Assembly (NCBI RefSeq): GCF_002094305.1 | Contig: NZ_LWTX01000004.1 | Location: 329,805-393,804 of the forward strand | DNA length: 64,000 nt | Direction: 5' to 3' | Source of the DNA: Prescottella equi | GTDB taxonomy: Bacteria > Actinomycetota > Actinomycetes > Mycobacteriales > Mycobacteriaceae | In this document: in pieces, positions 48,641-60,616 of the stretch | Numbering within the stretch: the stretch's first letter is position 1 | How the letters are laid out: each line of letters starts with the position of its first letter | Position numbers and translations under genes: made by a program | Notes under the pieces: generated by a model | The model's database searches: none | What the model was told of the DNA's origin: nothing | What the model saw: only the letters and a program-made list of their open reading frames with translations

Positions 48641-49602
48641 AGACCCACCGCCCCGTACAGGCCGCCGACCTCGCCGCGACCGAGAACCCGCAGGGTGCCG
48701 GGACGACCGTCGCCGAGCGCGACATTGCCGATGTCGGTGCGGACCAACCGCACCACCGGGTGCCCGACGGCTTCGAGGAGGCGGCGCACGATGTGCTTGC
48801 GGCCCTCGTGCAGCACGACGCGGACCAGCGACTTGCCACCGTTGACGTCGAGGAGCGTGAACGCGTCGACCTTCGCGGGCCCGTCGTCGAGTTCGACGCC
48901 GGCCTTGAGGGTCTTTCCGACGTTGCGGTCGACGACGCCCTGGACGGTGGCCAGGTAGGTCTTCGGCACCTCGTACGACGGGTGCATCAGCCGGTGCGCG
49001 AGGTCCCCATCGTTGGTGAGCAGGATCAGGCCTTCGGTGTCGGCGTCGAGACGGCCGACGTGGAACAGGCGCTGACCGGCGGAGACGCGCTCGGAGACGA
49101 TGTCACCGATGCAGGGACGGCCGAGGTCGTCGGACATCGTCGACTGCCAGCCGCGCGGCTTGTTCAGCGCGATGTGGACGAGGTCCTTCTTCACGACGAC
49201 GCGGATGCCGTCGACGCGGACGATGGCGTTCTCGGGATCGACGCGCAGGCCCTGTTCGAGGACGATGCGACCGTCGACCTCGACCCGGCCCTGGTCGATG
49301 AGTGCCTCCGCGGCGCGCCGGGAGGCGACGCCGGCCTGCGCGAGCACCTTCTGCAAGCGCACACCGTCGCCCTTCATCGGCGCACGCTCGCGGTCGACGT
49401 CGGCGTACTGGTGCTTCGCGGGCTTCGCGTTGCTGATCGTGGGAGTGTGCGACTGCGCCTGGGCGCGCTGGGGCTTGGCCGACTTCGGCTTGCCCCGCTT
49501 GTTCGTCTGCTGCTTGTTCGCAGCGGTGGATCGGGCGGCGCCCTTGGCGGGCTGCCTCTTCTTACGGTCCGGTGTGCCATCACGGCGAGCGGGCTTGTTC
49601 AC
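48637..49602 (-). CDS. RsuA/RluB-family RNA pseudouridine synthase
   Basis: 321 residues. A Lys/Arg/Gln-rich disordered N-terminus (about 1-75), then an S4 RNA-binding domain ([20 protein letters not shown]) and the catalytic domain with the Asp in [20 protein letters not shown]. It isomerises uridine in rRNA, most probably a 23S site as RluB does; RsuA-type 16S activity cannot be excluded. The AGGGA site is five bases before the GTG. The next gene upstream, scpB, ends 12 bases away. Confidence 0.9.
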   Translation of the reverse strand: MNKPARRDGTPDRKKRQPAKGAARSTAANKQQTNKRGKPKSAKPQRAQAQSHTPTISNAKPAKHQYADVDRERAPMKGDGVRLQKVLAQAGVASRRAAEALIDQGRVEVDGRIVLEQGLRVDPENAIVRVDGIRVVVKKDLVHIALNKPRGWQSTMSDDLGRPCIGDIVSERVSAGQRLFHVGRLDADTEGLILLTNDGDLAHRLMHPSYEVPKTYLATVQGVVDRNVGKTLKAGVELDDGPAKVDAFTLLDVNGGKSLVRVVLHEGRKHIVRRLLEAVGHPVVRLVRTDIGNVALGDGRPGTLRVLGRGEVGGLYGAVGL

Positions 49603-49614
49603 TTTTGATCCCTG

Positions 49615-50328
49615 TCAGTTTTCGATGTCGATCCCGGGGTCCGGCGCGGTCGCCGTCGACCCCGATGACGACGTAGACCTGTCCATTCTCGCAAATCGTG
49701 GATCGGCTTCCAGACTCTCGGTGATGTCATCGATCACATCGACGTCCGGAAGCAGCGGCGCGAGCGGTGGCAGATCCGCCAAAGACGCCAGCCCGAGGCG
49801 CTCGAGGAACAGTTCCGTCGTCGCATAGGTGGTCGCTCCGGAGTCCGTGTCCACACCCGCCTCCGTGATCAGACCGCGCGCCAACAGCGAGCGGATCACG
49901 CCGTCCACGTTGACGCCACGCACCGCGCTGATCCGCGCGCGGGTCAGCGGCTGCCGGTAGGCGATGACGGCCAGGGTCTCGAGGGCCGCCCGGGTGAGCT
50001 TGGAGCGGGCGCCGTCGAGTAGCAGTCGCTCGACGTACGGCGCGTACTCGGTACGGGTGTAGAAGCGCCACCCGTCACCCGCGTAGCGCAGGTCGATGCC
50101 ACTGCCCCGCTCGGTGAAGTCCGCCGCCATCGTCCGCAGCATCGTCTCGACCCGTGCCTCGGGAACACCGACGACGTCGGCGAGCATCGCCGACGAGGCC
50201 GGGGTGTCGACCACGAGGAGCATCGATTCGAGTGCCGCGGCGAGTTCGGAGTCGGGCAGCTCCGTGAACTCGTCCTCGAACGATCGCGCGTCGTCCGTTC
50301 CCACGTCGTCGCTGCCGACGGACGTCAT
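49615..50328 (-). CDS. scpB: Segregation and condensation protein B
   Basis: 237 residues with two winged-helix domains (LPDSELAAALESMLLVVDTP at the first; SKLTRAALETLAVIAYRQPL and VRGVNVDGVIRSLLARGLIT at the second) and an acidic C-terminus. It is a dimeric partner of ScpA in the SMC condensin complex. The ATG overlaps the scpA stop by four bases (ATGA). The extra 35 or so acidic residues at the C-terminus are likely disordered. Confidence 0.93.
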   Translation of the reverse strand: MTSVGSDDVGTDDARSFEDEFTELPDSELAAALESMLLVVDTPASSAMLADVVGVPEARVETMLRTMAADFTERGSGIDLRYAGDGWRFYTRTEYAPYVERLLLDGARSKLTRAALETLAVIAYRQPLTRARISAVRGVNVDGVIRSLLARGLITEAGVDTDSGATTYATTELFLERLGLASLADLPPLAPLLPDVDVIDDITESLEADPRFARMDRSTSSSGSTATAPDPGIDIEN

Positions 50329-51152
50329 CCGTAGTCCTCCTCGGTCGCGGGAGCCGTCCGGTCCTCACCGGTCCAGCTCACCATCAGCTCACCCAGCGGT
50401 TCGGGCTGCTCGAACAGCACCGCTTGCTCTCGGTACAGCTCGAGCAGCGCCAGGAACCGGGCGACGATCTGTACCTGGACGTCGCACTCCGCGATCAGCG
50501 CCCCGAACGGTGTCCACACGCCGGCGCCGCGTTCCCGCAGCAGTTCCAGGACCCGGGCGGCCTGCTCCGGAACCGACACTGTCGGTGCGTGCAGATGGTC
50601 GAGGCCCACCGTCGGAACCGGGCGTGGACGGAACGCGGTGGCCGCGATCTCCGCGAATTGGAGGGGGTCGACCCCGAGAAGCACCTCGGGGAGCAGACCG
50701 ACGTAGCGCTCCTCCACCGACACCGACCTCGGGTAGCGGCGCAGCGCGGCCGACTCGAGTTCACCGAACAGTTGCGCCACCTGCTTGTACGCGCGGTACT
50801 GCAGAAGCCGGGCGAACAGCAGATCTCGCGCCTCGAGGAGCGCCAGGTCCTCGTCGTCGTCCACCTCACCGGCGGGCAGCAGACGCGCGGCCTTCAGGTC
50901 GAGCAACGTCGCGGCGACCACCAGGAACTCCGTCGTCTGGTCCAGCTCCAGTTCGCTGCCGAGACTGCGTGTGTACGAGATGAACTCGTCGGTGACCTCC
51001 GCGAGCGCAACCTCCGTGACGTCGAGTTGGTGCTGGCTGATCAGCGTCAGCAGCAGATCGAAGGGCCCTTCGAAGTTGCGCAGCCGCAGCCGGAACCCCG
51101 AGGGTCCGTCTTCGGCGGGAGCCTCCGTGACGACGTCGGTGGCCACGACCAC
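50325..51152 (-). CDS. scpA: Segregation and condensation protein A (kleisin)
   Basis: 275 residues. The N-terminal kleisin helices have FRLRLRNFEGPFDLLLTLIS and DEFISYTRSL, and ATLLDLKAARLLP follows. The C-terminal winged helix is CDVQVQIVARFLALLELYRE. It bridges the SMC heads with ScpB. The GTG overlaps the parA stop by one base (TAGTG). smc itself is not in this window. Confidence 0.94.
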   Translation of the reverse strand: MVVATDVVTEAPAEDGPSGFRLRLRNFEGPFDLLLTLISQHQLDVTEVALAEVTDEFISYTRSLGSELELDQTTEFLVVAATLLDLKAARLLPAGEVDDDEDLALLEARDLLFARLLQYRAYKQVAQLFGELESAALRRYPRSVSVEERYVGLLPEVLLGVDPLQFAEIAATAFRPRPVPTVGLDHLHAPTVSVPEQAARVLELLRERGAGVWTPFGALIAECDVQVQIVARFLALLELYREQAVLFEQPEPLGELMVSWTGEDRTAPATEEDYG

Positions 51153-52081
51153 TACCGGCCGCTGCGATGGATGACCTCACGGGCCAGTGCCCGGTAGGCC
51201 TCGGCGCCGCCGGACTTGGGGGCCCACGTGACGATGGGCTCTCCGGCCACGCTGGTTTCCGGGAAGCGCACGGTGCGGTTGATCACGGTGTCGTAGACGA
51301 GGTCACCGAACACCTCGACGACGCGCGACATCACCTCGCGGGCGTGCAGCGTGCGGGCGTCGAACATCGTGACGACGATGCCCTCGAGCGACAGGCGCGG
51401 ATTGAGCCGGTCACGGACCTTGTCGACGGTGTCGTTGAGCAGCGCGAGACCGCGCAGCGAGAAGTACTCGCACTCCATCGGGATGATCACACTGTCGGCG
51501 CACGCGAGCGCGTTGACGGTGAGCAGACCGAGCGACGGCTGGCAGTCGATCAGCACGTAGTCGTAGCGGTCCAGAACCGGATGGAGCACGCGGCCGAGTG
51601 TCTGCTCACGACCGACTTCGGTGACCAACTGGATCTCGGCTGCCGACAGGTCGATGTTGCTGGGCAGCAGGTCCAGTCCGTCGATCCGGGTGCGCATCAG
51701 CACGTCGTCGATCGACGTGCGCTCCACCAGCAGGTTGTGGACCGTCAGCTCCAGATCGTGGTGCGCGACGCCGAGACCTGCGGACAGCGCGCCCTGCGGA
51801 TCCAGGTCGACGAGCAACACTCGCCGACCGTACTGCGCCAGCGAGGCCCCCAGGTTGATAGTCGACGTCGTCTTGCCGACGCCGCCCTTCTGGTTGCACA
51901 TCGCGATGATCCGAGCGGGCCCGTGCGCGGTGACCGGTCCCGGCTCGGGTATCTCCCGCAACGGACGCCCGGTGGGGCCGAGCGGCGCGTCCGGTGCCGG
52001 TTCGACATTCTCTGCGTACGACAGCGCGCCCCTGGAATGCGGGTGCGCTGGCTCCGCCTCCGGCGGCTGCGGTGTCACCAC
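51152..52081 (-). CDS. parA: ParA/Soj-family ATPase without ParB partner
   Basis: 309 residues. A ~55-residue Pro-rich N-terminus precedes the deviant Walker A KGGVGKTTSTINL, then LLVDLDPQGALSAGLG and the VLIDCQPSLGLLTVNAL block. It belongs to the Soj-like class (Rv1708) encoded with scpA/scpB, not to the chromosomal parAB pair near oriC. It may position a protein partner or the condensin on DNA; the role is not established. It follows xerD by about 100 bases. Confidence 0.92.
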   Translation of the reverse strand: MVTPQPPEAEPAHPHSRGALSYAENVEPAPDAPLGPTGRPLREIPEPGPVTAHGPARIIAMCNQKGGVGKTTSTINLGASLAQYGRRVLLVDLDPQGALSAGLGVAHHDLELTVHNLLVERTSIDDVLMRTRIDGLDLLPSNIDLSAAEIQLVTEVGREQTLGRVLHPVLDRYDYVLIDCQPSLGLLTVNALACADSVIIPMECEYFSLRGLALLNDTVDKVRDRLNPRLSLEGIVVTMFDARTLHAREVMSRVVEVFGDLVYDTVINRTVRFPETSVAGEPIVTWAPKSGGAEAYRALAREVIHRSGR

Positions 52082-52181
52082 GGTCCGATGCTCCCCTGTC
52101 CTGTAGGTCCCATCCTGTCGCTGACTGATGCCGTAACGCTACCGCTTCGTGATCTCGAACGACGCCCAACACGCAACCGCG

Positions 52182-53111
52182 TCAGCGCGCTCTGGGATGC
52201 GCCTGCGCCCACACCTCGCGGAGCGCACCCACCGTGACCAGGGTGTAGATCTGCGTCGTCGTCACCGAGGCGTGGCCGAGGAGTTCCTGCACGACACGCA
52301 CGTCAGCGCCGCCGTCGAGCAGGTGTGTCGCGAACGAGTGGCGCAGCGTGTGCGGCGACACCGCGACCGCGATGCCGGCCTTCTCGGCCGCGGTGTGCAG
52401 GACCTGCCACGCGCTCTGCCGGGACAGCCGCCCGCCGCGGACGTTGAGGAACAGCGCCGGACCACCCCGCACCGACAACGCCGGCCGCCCTCGGACCAGA
52501 TAGTTGTCGATCGCGGTGATCGCGGGCCGTCCCACCGGGACCACGCGCTCCTTGCCGCCTTTGCCGCGCAGCAGCACCGAACGCGACTGTGTGTCCAGGT
52601 CGTCGACATCGAGACCGACGGCTTCCGAGATGCGGGCGCCGGTCGAGTAGAGGAGTTCGAGCAGCGCCCGGTCACGCAGCGTGCGCGGGTTGTCCGCGGA
52701 ACCGTCGCCGCCGGACGCTTCGAGGATCGCGAGGACGTCGTCGAGCGGGAGCGACTTGGGCAGCCGGCGTCCCGGGGTCGGGGGTTTCACCGCCCGCGCG
52801 ACGTCCCCGCTGGTCACGCCTTCTGCCGCCGCGAACCGGTGCAGTCCGCGGACCGCGATGAGCGCCCGTGCCGCCGAACTGGGCGCCAGTGCGACCACTC
52901 CGTCCGCCGGATCGCCCTTGCGCAGAGCGACGACGAACTCGCTGACGTCCGTCTCGGTGACCGACCGGATGTCATCCGTCCCCCGCGCTTCGAGGAACCG
53001 TGCGTAGCGATCCAGGTCGCGGCGGTACGACGTGAGGGTGTTGCGTGCGGCACCCCGCTCGACGGCCAGGTGGTCCAGATACGAGTCGATCAGACCGCCC
53101 AGCTCCGTCAT
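52182..53111 (-). CDS. xerD: Tyrosine recombinase XerD
   Basis: 309 residues from the ATG at 53111, which overlaps the nudix stop by four bases. The SAM-like N-terminal core-binding domain has [20 protein letters not shown]. The catalytic residues are Arg in GARISEA, Lys in [25 protein letters not shown] (H-x-x-R), GHASVTTTQ and the nucleophile Tyr in IYTLVT. With XerC it resolves chromosome dimers at dif. The normal length and syntenic position rule out an integrase of a mobile element. Confidence 0.95.
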   Translation of the reverse strand: MTELGGLIDSYLDHLAVERGAARNTLTSYRRDLDRYARFLEARGTDDIRSVTETDVSEFVVALRKGDPADGVVALAPSSAARALIAVRGLHRFAAAEGVTSGDVARAVKPPTPGRRLPKSLPLDDVLAILEASGGDGSADNPRTLRDRALLELLYSTGARISEAVGLDVDDLDTQSRSVLLRGKGGKERVVPVGRPAITAIDNYLVRGRPALSVRGGPALFLNVRGGRLSRQSAWQVLHTAAEKAGIAVAVSPHTLRHSFATHLLDGGADVRVVQELLGHASVTTTQIYTLVTVGALREVWAQAHPRAR

Positions 53112-53758
53112 GCGGATCCGTGCCCGGCCCGACCGTGCTTGCGGCGGGCGAAGGCGTCCGGCCGGTCCACCCATGCCGCATCGGCAGACCGCAGATCCTC
53201 CCCCCGCGCGCGTGCCGCGGCGAGCGCGAGAATTCCCGACACCGCGGTCGCGTTCACGATCTCGCCCCGCAGCGCCATGGACACGGCATCGTCGAGCGGC
53301 ACCCTTGCTATCTCGAGGTCGGCTTCCTCGTCGTGGGCGTCCGGCCGTTCGACGTCGTGCAGGCCGGTCGCCAGGAACACGCGAACACTCTCGTCCGTGA
53401 ACCCGGGTGAGAGCGCCACGTCGACGAGGATCGACCAGTCGTCGGCAGCGAGACCCGTCTCCTCGGCCAGCTCCCGGCGGGCCGCGTCGAGCGGCGCTTC
53501 CCCGGGCTCGTCGAGCAACCCGGCCGGCAACTCCCACAGTCGCCGGCCCAGCGGATGCCGGTACTGCCGGATCAGCACCAGCCGATCGAGGTCGTCGAGC
53601 ACCGCCACGGCAACAGCCCCGTGGTGCTCGACGACCTCACGATCGGCTTCCCGCCCGCCGGGCATGGCAACCCGGTCCACCCGCAGGGCCACGATCGCCC
53701 CGCTGTACACGTCACGTGAGGCGACGGTGTCGAACTCGTGTTCCCCCGGCAGGCTCAT
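53108..53758 (-). CDS. Nudix hydrolase, ADP-ribose pyrophosphatase type
   Basis: 216 residues. The Nudix box is [20 protein letters not shown], completed by ETGL, with [20 protein letters not shown] before it and LPAGLL directly upstream of the box, as in ADPR pyrophosphatases. It cleaves ADP-ribose to AMP and ribose 5-phosphate. The gene sits between pyrG (six bases) and xerD (overlap), as Rv1700 does in M. tuberculosis, whose crystal structure is that of an ADPRase. Confidence 0.92.
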   Translation of the reverse strand: MSLPGEHEFDTVASRDVYSGAIVALRVDRVAMPGGREADREVVEHHGAVAVAVLDDLDRLVLIRQYRHPLGRRLWELPAGLLDEPGEAPLDAARRELAEETGLAADDWSILVDVALSPGFTDESVRVFLATGLHDVERPDAHDEEADLEIARVPLDDAVSMALRGEIVNATAVSGILALAAARARGEDLRSADAAWVDRPDAFARRKHGRAGHGSA

Positions 53759-53764
53759 CGGGGG

Positions 53765-55648
<1,884 letters not shown>

Positions 55649-55671
55649 TCACAGTCCCCCGACCGCAGCCG

Positions 55672-56616
55672 CTACTGCGCCGGCGCCCCGACCGTCACCG
55701 AGGTCGCTCCCGGCCCGGTTCCGTAGCGACCGGCGCCGCCGCCGAGCTGCTCCTGCAGTGCGAGCACCGTGGTGATCCGGCCCGATTCCCGATCGACGTT
55801 GTCGACCGTCGAGAGGGTCGCCGAGACCCCTGCGTCGGCACGCGCGACGGCGATCGGGCCACTGCCCTCCGCTGCCGCCGGCGGCCCGACGAGCACCGCA
55901 CCGGCGCCGCGGCCGTCCATCGCCGCCGCGAAGCGTGCGATCACGGCGCCACGATTGCCACTGGTGTTCTCCTGGTCACCGCTGCCGGTGAGGACGATCG
56001 CGAACTGTGCGGGCGCGACGTTGCCGTCGAAGTCGACGAAGCCTCCGCCCCGCAGCGCATCGAGGGCGAGGGCCCGTTCTTCGGGGGTGGTCTGCGGCTG
56101 CGCGGTCTGCGGATCGAGCAGCAACACCGATCCCAGCAGGTCCCCGGCCAGGCTGCCCTGGTCGACGGCGCCGGTTCGCAGCTGGATCCCGGCGGGGATG
56201 ACGTTCGTCACAGTAGTGCGCAGCTGGTCGCCGTTCACCGAATCCACGAACGACTTCGTGAGGGCGACGCGGCCGGTCACATTCCCGCCGGCCTGGCCGA
56301 TCAACCGGTTGATTCCCTCGGCCTCACCCGGATCGGCATCGGGCGTGGTCACGATGACGACGGACCGTTGCGCGAGGGTGTCCCGCACGATGCGGTCGGA
56401 CACCACGGAGTCGAATCCGTCCGCGGCGGTCAGTTGTTCGTTCAACTGGTTGTTGGTCGTGTTGAGGTCCTCGATCCGGCTCTGCAGATCGGCCTTGTCG
56501 TCGCGTAGGCCCGAGAGCATCCCGTTCGAGAGCAAACCCGAACCCAGCACCACACCGATGGCCAGTGCCAGGAAGATCGCCGCTATCGAGATGGCATGTT
56601 GACGCATCGAAATCAC
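55672..56616 (-). CDS. mctB: MctB/SteB-family envelope protein
   Basis: 314 residues from the GTG at 56616, exactly the length of M. tuberculosis MctB; it overlaps the steA stop by four bases. One N-terminal membrane helix (ISIAAIFLALAIGVVLGSGL), a coiled coil (about 30-60), then a periplasmic domain with VDQGSLAGDLLG, the Gly-rich GRGAGAVLVG and the C-terminal GRYGTGPGATSVTV. MctB is described as a copper-efflux channel in M. tuberculosis, while the C. glutamicum homologue SteB acts with SteA in cell division. I see no evident copper-binding Cys/Met/His cluster. Confidence 0.92.
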   Translation of the reverse strand: MISMRQHAISIAAIFLALAIGVVLGSGLLSNGMLSGLRDDKADLQSRIEDLNTTNNQLNEQLTAADGFDSVVSDRIVRDTLAQRSVVIVTTPDADPGEAEGINRLIGQAGGNVTGRVALTKSFVDSVNGDQLRTTVTNVIPAGIQLRTGAVDQGSLAGDLLGSVLLLDPQTAQPQTTPEERALALDALRGGGFVDFDGNVAPAQFAIVLTGSGDQENTSGNRGAVIARFAAAMDGRGAGAVLVGPPAAAEGSGPIAVARADAGVSATLSTVDNVDRESGRITTVLALQEQLGGGAGRYGTGPGATSVTVGAPAQ

Positions 56617-57812
56617 TTGAAGAGCCCCTGAACCCACAGCGCGAAGCTGTTCCACGTGTCGATCGCCCAGTCCATCGCGTCACCGCCGATGTTGGACACC
56701 ACCAGAGCGACGATCACCGCGGTGAGCGCCGCCAGAACCAGCAGCGCTACTGCCGCGCCCGACACCCGGCTGCTGTACAGCGTCGAAACCGCCTTGGCGT
56801 CGACGAGTTTCGGCCCCACCTTCAGCCGCGTCATGAACGCGGCCGGGTTGGTGTCCCGGCGACCGCGGTCGAAGAACTCGTCGAGGGACACCGTGGTGCC
56901 GACCGTGACGATGAGGGACGCACCGTGATGATCGGCGAGTAGCAGCGCCAGATCCGACGGCGACGCGGAGGCCGGAAACGTCATCGCGCCGATGCCGAGG
57001 TCCTGGATGCGCGAGAGTCCCTGCGCGTGGCCGTCCGGGTCGGCGGGTAGCACCACCTCCGCGCCGCACTTGAGCGTTTCGGCGGTGATGCCGTCGGGGT
57101 CGCCGACGATCAGATCGGGACGGTAGCCGGCCTTGGCCAACGAGTCGGCTCCTGCTCCGACGCCGATGAGGATCGGCGAGTACTCCTTGATGAACGGCTT
57201 GAGACTCTTGAGGTCGGCGAGGTGGTCGGGGCCGTCTGCGACCACCACCACATGCCGATCCTTCAGATCCACATCGATGTCCGGCACGCCGACCCCGTCG
57301 ATCAGCAAGGGGCTCTCGGAGCGGATGAACTCGATCGTGTTGCCGGAGAACGCTTCCAGGTGATCGACGAGACCGGTCTTCGCTTCGATCATCCGATCGG
57401 AGATCTCGGCCTCGACCTGTTCCTCGCCCTGGACCAGCAGGCGCTCGCCGGCGTAGACGGCGCCCTCGTGCAGTCGGATCTTGGAGCCGTCCTTGACGAC
57501 CTTCATCAGGTCGGTGCCCGGCGCGTCGATCAGCGTGATGCCGTTCGCGACGAGGACCTCCGGGCCCAGATTCGGGTAGCGCCCGGAAATCGACATCGAG
57601 GCGTTGACGACAGCCAGGACGCCGGCCCCCACGAGCGCGTCCGCGGTGACGCGATCGAGGTCGATCTCGTCCAACACGACGATGTCGCCGTGCCCGACGC
57701 GGCGCAGCAGCTTGCCGGTGTCGCGGTCGACGCGGGCAATGCCACTGATTCCGGGCAGCGTTTCGGTCTTACGGGAGAGCAGCGCCGGCATCTTCATGCC
57801 GTCGATCATCAC
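56613..57812 (-). CDS. steA: Cytokinetic protein SteA
   Basis: 399 residues. A cytoplasmic domain shows VDRDTGKLLRRVGHGDIVVL and IEFIRSESPLLIDGVGVPD; a thiamine-pyrophosphokinase-like segment follows (LIVGDPDGITAETLKCGAEV; GAMTFPASASPSDLALLLAD). Near the C-terminus is a membrane helix (AAVALLVLAALTAVIVAL), then WALDTW-like WAIDTWNSFALWVQ. In C. glutamicum SteA is recruited to the septum and needs SteB. The start could be GTG 57812 or the ATG at 57797. A TTGGCA-N17-TATTTG element in the 84-base gap after recN could be its promoter. Confidence 0.9.
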   Translation of the reverse strand: MMIDGMKMPALLSRKTETLPGISGIARVDRDTGKLLRRVGHGDIVVLDEIDLDRVTADALVGAGVLAVVNASMSISGRYPNLGPEVLVANGITLIDAPGTDLMKVVKDGSKIRLHEGAVYAGERLLVQGEEQVEAEISDRMIEAKTGLVDHLEAFSGNTIEFIRSESPLLIDGVGVPDIDVDLKDRHVVVVADGPDHLADLKSLKPFIKEYSPILIGVGAGADSLAKAGYRPDLIVGDPDGITAETLKCGAEVVLPADPDGHAQGLSRIQDLGIGAMTFPASASPSDLALLLADHHGASLIVTVGTTVSLDEFFDRGRRDTNPAAFMTRLKVGPKLVDAKAVSTLYSSRVSGAAVALLVLAALTAVIVALVVSNIGGDAMDWAIDTWNSFALWVQGLFK

Positions 57813-57896
57813 CCGTCACTCGGCGATCACACGGGAGGCGCGCCGTATCAAATACCACACCAGTCACACAATGCCAACTGAAAAGTCTGTTTCGAC

Positions 57897-59672
57897 TCAG
57901 GCGAACGCGGCGCTGCGCTCCTGCCCGGCGATCGTCAACAGTTCCTCGGCGTGGGCGCGTCCGGTCTCGGTGTCGTCGAGGCCCGCCAACATGCGCGCCA
58001 GTTCCACGACACGCTCGTCCTCGGTGAGGGTGCGCACTCCGCTGTCGACTCCGCTCCGGACGTCGTCGGTCTTGTCGACCACGAGGTGTGTGTCGGCGAA
58101 AGCCGCGACCTGTGGCAGGTGGGTCACGACGATCACCTGGTGGGTCCTCGCGAGACGGGCGAGCCGACGCCCGATCTCCACCGCAGCGCGCCCGCCGACG
58201 CCGGCGTCGACCTCGTCGAACACCATCGTCGCGCCGCGGTCCGAACCGGCGAGTACCACCTCGAGCGCCAACATCACCCGGGACAGCTCGCCGCCGGACG
58301 CGCTCTTGCTGATCGGTAGCGACTGCGCCCCGCTGTGCGCCGCGAGCCGGAACTCCACCTCGTCGACGCCGGACACTCCGGCATGCAGTTCCCGGCCGTC
58401 GACCAGCAGCGGGGCGGAATCCGCCGGTCCCGCCTCCCGGGCACGCACCGACACCTCGAGCGCGGCCCGCCCCATCGCCAGTCCCGCCAGTTCGTTGCTG
58501 ACGGCCTTCGCGAGCTTCACGGCGGCCTTCGTCCGGGCGGCGGTGAGTTTGACGGCCGACTCCGCGGTGGCAGCGGCGGTCTTCTCGACCCGCTCGGACA
58601 GTTCCGCCAGCGCATCGGCAGACACATCGATGCGGGCGAGCCGATCGCGCGCCGTCTCGGCCCATTCGAGCACGCCGTCGATGTCGGCTGCGTACTTCCG
58701 GGTGAGTGTCTTGAGTTCCGCCTGACGGGTCAGCAACGTATCGAGAGCCCCGGGGTCGCTCGGCAGACCCGAGAGATAGCCGGACAGCTCGCCCGCGACA
58801 TCGGCGACGACAGCCATCGCCTCGCCCAGTCGTGGCCCGAGTCCGGCCAGTGCGGGATCATCGGACGCCTCGATCCGCGACCGTGCCTCACCGAGCAGGT
58901 CGAGCGCGCCGGTGCCACCGTCCATGACGTCCTCGACTCCGGCGAGCGCGGCCTGCGCGCCCTCGGCTGCCGAGCGCAGCGAGTCGAGGTCGCCGAGACG
59001 GCGGACCTCGTCGACGATCTCCCGATCCTCGCCCGGAGTGGGCGCGATGCGGTCGATCTCTTCGAGCGCAAACGTCAGCTGATCGGCCTCCTGCGCGAGT
59101 TCGCGTGTGCGGCTGGTTCGTTCGAGCAGTTCGTTGCGCGCCTCCGCCCACTCCGAGCGCAGCTTGCCGTAGCGGGCGAGCAGAGGGCCCACAGTCTTGT
59201 CCGCGAACCGATCGAGCGCTGCAAGTTGCTGATCCGGCCGCAGCAGGCGCAACTGGTCGTTCTGACCGTGCACGGTGAGCAGCGGGTCCGTGAACTCGGA
59301 CAGCACGCCGGCCGGAATGCTGCGGCCACCGAGATGCGCCCGCGAACGCCCGTCGCCGCCGACGGTGCGGACCGCGATGATGCTGCCGTCCTCGTCCCGT
59401 TCGGCGCCGCACGATTCGAGCAGTCGGGTCACTTCACGGTCGATCTGCTGAGAGCTGCCGTCGACACTGAAGCGACCCTCGACCACCGCTCGGGCCGCTC
59501 CGACGCGTACCCGACCGGCATCGGCGCGGGCACCGCTGAGCAGATGGAGGCTCGTGACCACCATCGTCTTGCCGGCACCGGTCTCCCCGGTGAGCACGGT
59601 CAGCCCTTCGTGGAACTGGGCCGAGGCCGAGGAGATGGCCCCGAGGTTGTCGATCCGAATCTCCGAGAGCAC
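57897..59672 (-). CDS. recN: DNA repair protein RecN
   Basis: 591 residues from the GTG at 59672. An SMC-like ATPase: Walker A TGETGAGKTMVV, two coiled-coil arms (about 150-360), signature SASGGELSRVMLALEVV, Walker B MVFDEVDAGVGGRAA and the late VTHLPQVAAFADTH. It acts in double-strand break repair. The nadK gene ends two bases before its start (TAG-CT-GTG), so the two are co-transcribed. In-frame sequence farther upstream belongs to nadK in another frame and is not part of recN. Confidence 0.95.
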   Translation of the reverse strand: MLSEIRIDNLGAISSASAQFHEGLTVLTGETGAGKTMVVTSLHLLSGARADAGRVRVGAARAVVEGRFSVDGSSQQIDREVTRLLESCGAERDEDGSIIAVRTVGGDGRSRAHLGGRSIPAGVLSEFTDPLLTVHGQNDQLRLLRPDQQLAALDRFADKTVGPLLARYGKLRSEWAEARNELLERTSRTRELAQEADQLTFALEEIDRIAPTPGEDREIVDEVRRLGDLDSLRSAAEGAQAALAGVEDVMDGGTGALDLLGEARSRIEASDDPALAGLGPRLGEAMAVVADVAGELSGYLSGLPSDPGALDTLLTRQAELKTLTRKYAADIDGVLEWAETARDRLARIDVSADALAELSERVEKTAAATAESAVKLTAARTKAAVKLAKAVSNELAGLAMGRAALEVSVRAREAGPADSAPLLVDGRELHAGVSGVDEVEFRLAAHSGAQSLPISKSASGGELSRVMLALEVVLAGSDRGATMVFDEVDAGVGGRAAVEIGRRLARLARTHQVIVVTHLPQVAAFADTHLVVDKTDDVRSGVDSGVRTLTEDERVVELARMLAGLDDTETGRAHAEELLTIAGQERSAAFA

Positions 59673-59674
59673 AG

Positions 59675-60616
59675 CTACCGTTTCCTCCCTCGCCACCCGG
59701 TGACCGGTAGTTCGAACTTGCGCACCATCCGGTCCGCGAACGGCGCCGAATCGAGTCGCACCCAGCGAATGGGGTCCTTGCCCCGCACCACCTCGACACG
59801 TGCGCCCGCCGGAAGTTCCAGGGTTCGGCGTCCGTCGCAGAAGACCAAGCCGTCGTGGCTGTCGGCGACCGTCTCGACCGCGACGATCGACTCCGGACTC
59901 GTGACGAGGGGACGCGCGAACAGTGCGTGCGCATTGCTCGGGATCACCAGCAGCGCTTCGAGTTCGGGCCACACGATGGGTCCGCCGGCCGAGAACGCGT
60001 AGGCGGTGGACCCGGTGGGTGTAGCGATCAGCACCCCGTCGCACCCGAATGCCGAGACCGGACGGCCGTCGACCTCCAGGACGACTTCGAGAACGCCCAG
60101 ACGCGAACGGTTCTCGATGCTTGCCTCGTTCAAGGCCCAGCCGCGCTGGACGATCCTGTCCTCGATCCGGACCAGGACGTCGAGCGTCATCCGATGCTCG
60201 ATCCGATACTCGCGGCGGACCACCTGAGCCATCGCCGCCTCGAGGTGCTCGGCTTCCGCCTCGGCGAGGAACCCGATCCGGCCGAGATTGATACCGAGCA
60301 CGGGCACATCCGCCGACTGAGCGAGTTCGGCGGCACGCAGGAAGCTGCCGTCGCCACCGAGGACGATGACCATCTCGCAATCCGCGGCGGCACCCGGCCC
60401 CTCCGGCACGACGGTGACGACAGGAACGTCCGGATCGTCGACGCCGTTCTCCACCCAGGAGAGGTCGACCTCGTTGTCCAGCAGGCGCAGCGCGATCCCC
60501 GCGTGCGCGCAGATTGCCGCAACCCTGCGGGCGGTGTCGGTGATGTCGGGTCGACCGGAGTGCGCCACCAGCAGTATCTGGCGGCCCGCCTCGCCTCGCG
60601 AGACCCCGTGCGTCAC
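59675..60616 (-). CDS. nadK: NAD kinase
   Basis: 313 residues. The ATP-NAD kinase GGDG motif is in [15 protein letters not shown], and [22 protein letters not shown] and [15 protein letters not shown] follow in the usual order. It phosphorylates NAD to NADP. The GTG overlaps the tlyA stop by four bases. The tlyA-nadK-recN order is widely conserved in actinobacteria. Confidence 0.95.
   Translation of the reverse strand: MTHGVSRGEAGRQILLVAHSGRPDITDTARRVAAICAHAGIALRLLDNEVDLSWVENGVDDPDVPVVTVVPEGPGAAADCEMVIVLGGDGSFLRAAELAQSADVPVLGINLGRIGFLAEAEAEHLEAAMAQVVRREYRIEHRMTLDVLVRIEDRIVQRGWALNEASIENRSRLGVLEVVLEVDGRPVSAFGCDGVLIATPTGSTAYAFSAGGPIVWPELEALLVIPSNAHALFARPLVTSPESIVAVETVADSHDGLVFCDGRRTLELPAGARVEVVRGKDPIRWVRLDSAPFADRMVRKFELPVTGWRGRKR

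Noticed and set aside
52182..53111. Tyrosine recombinase considered as a prophage or island integrase
   Set aside because: It has XerD length, full catalytic set and sits in the conserved nudix-xerD-parA order; no phage or island genes or attachment repeats are near.
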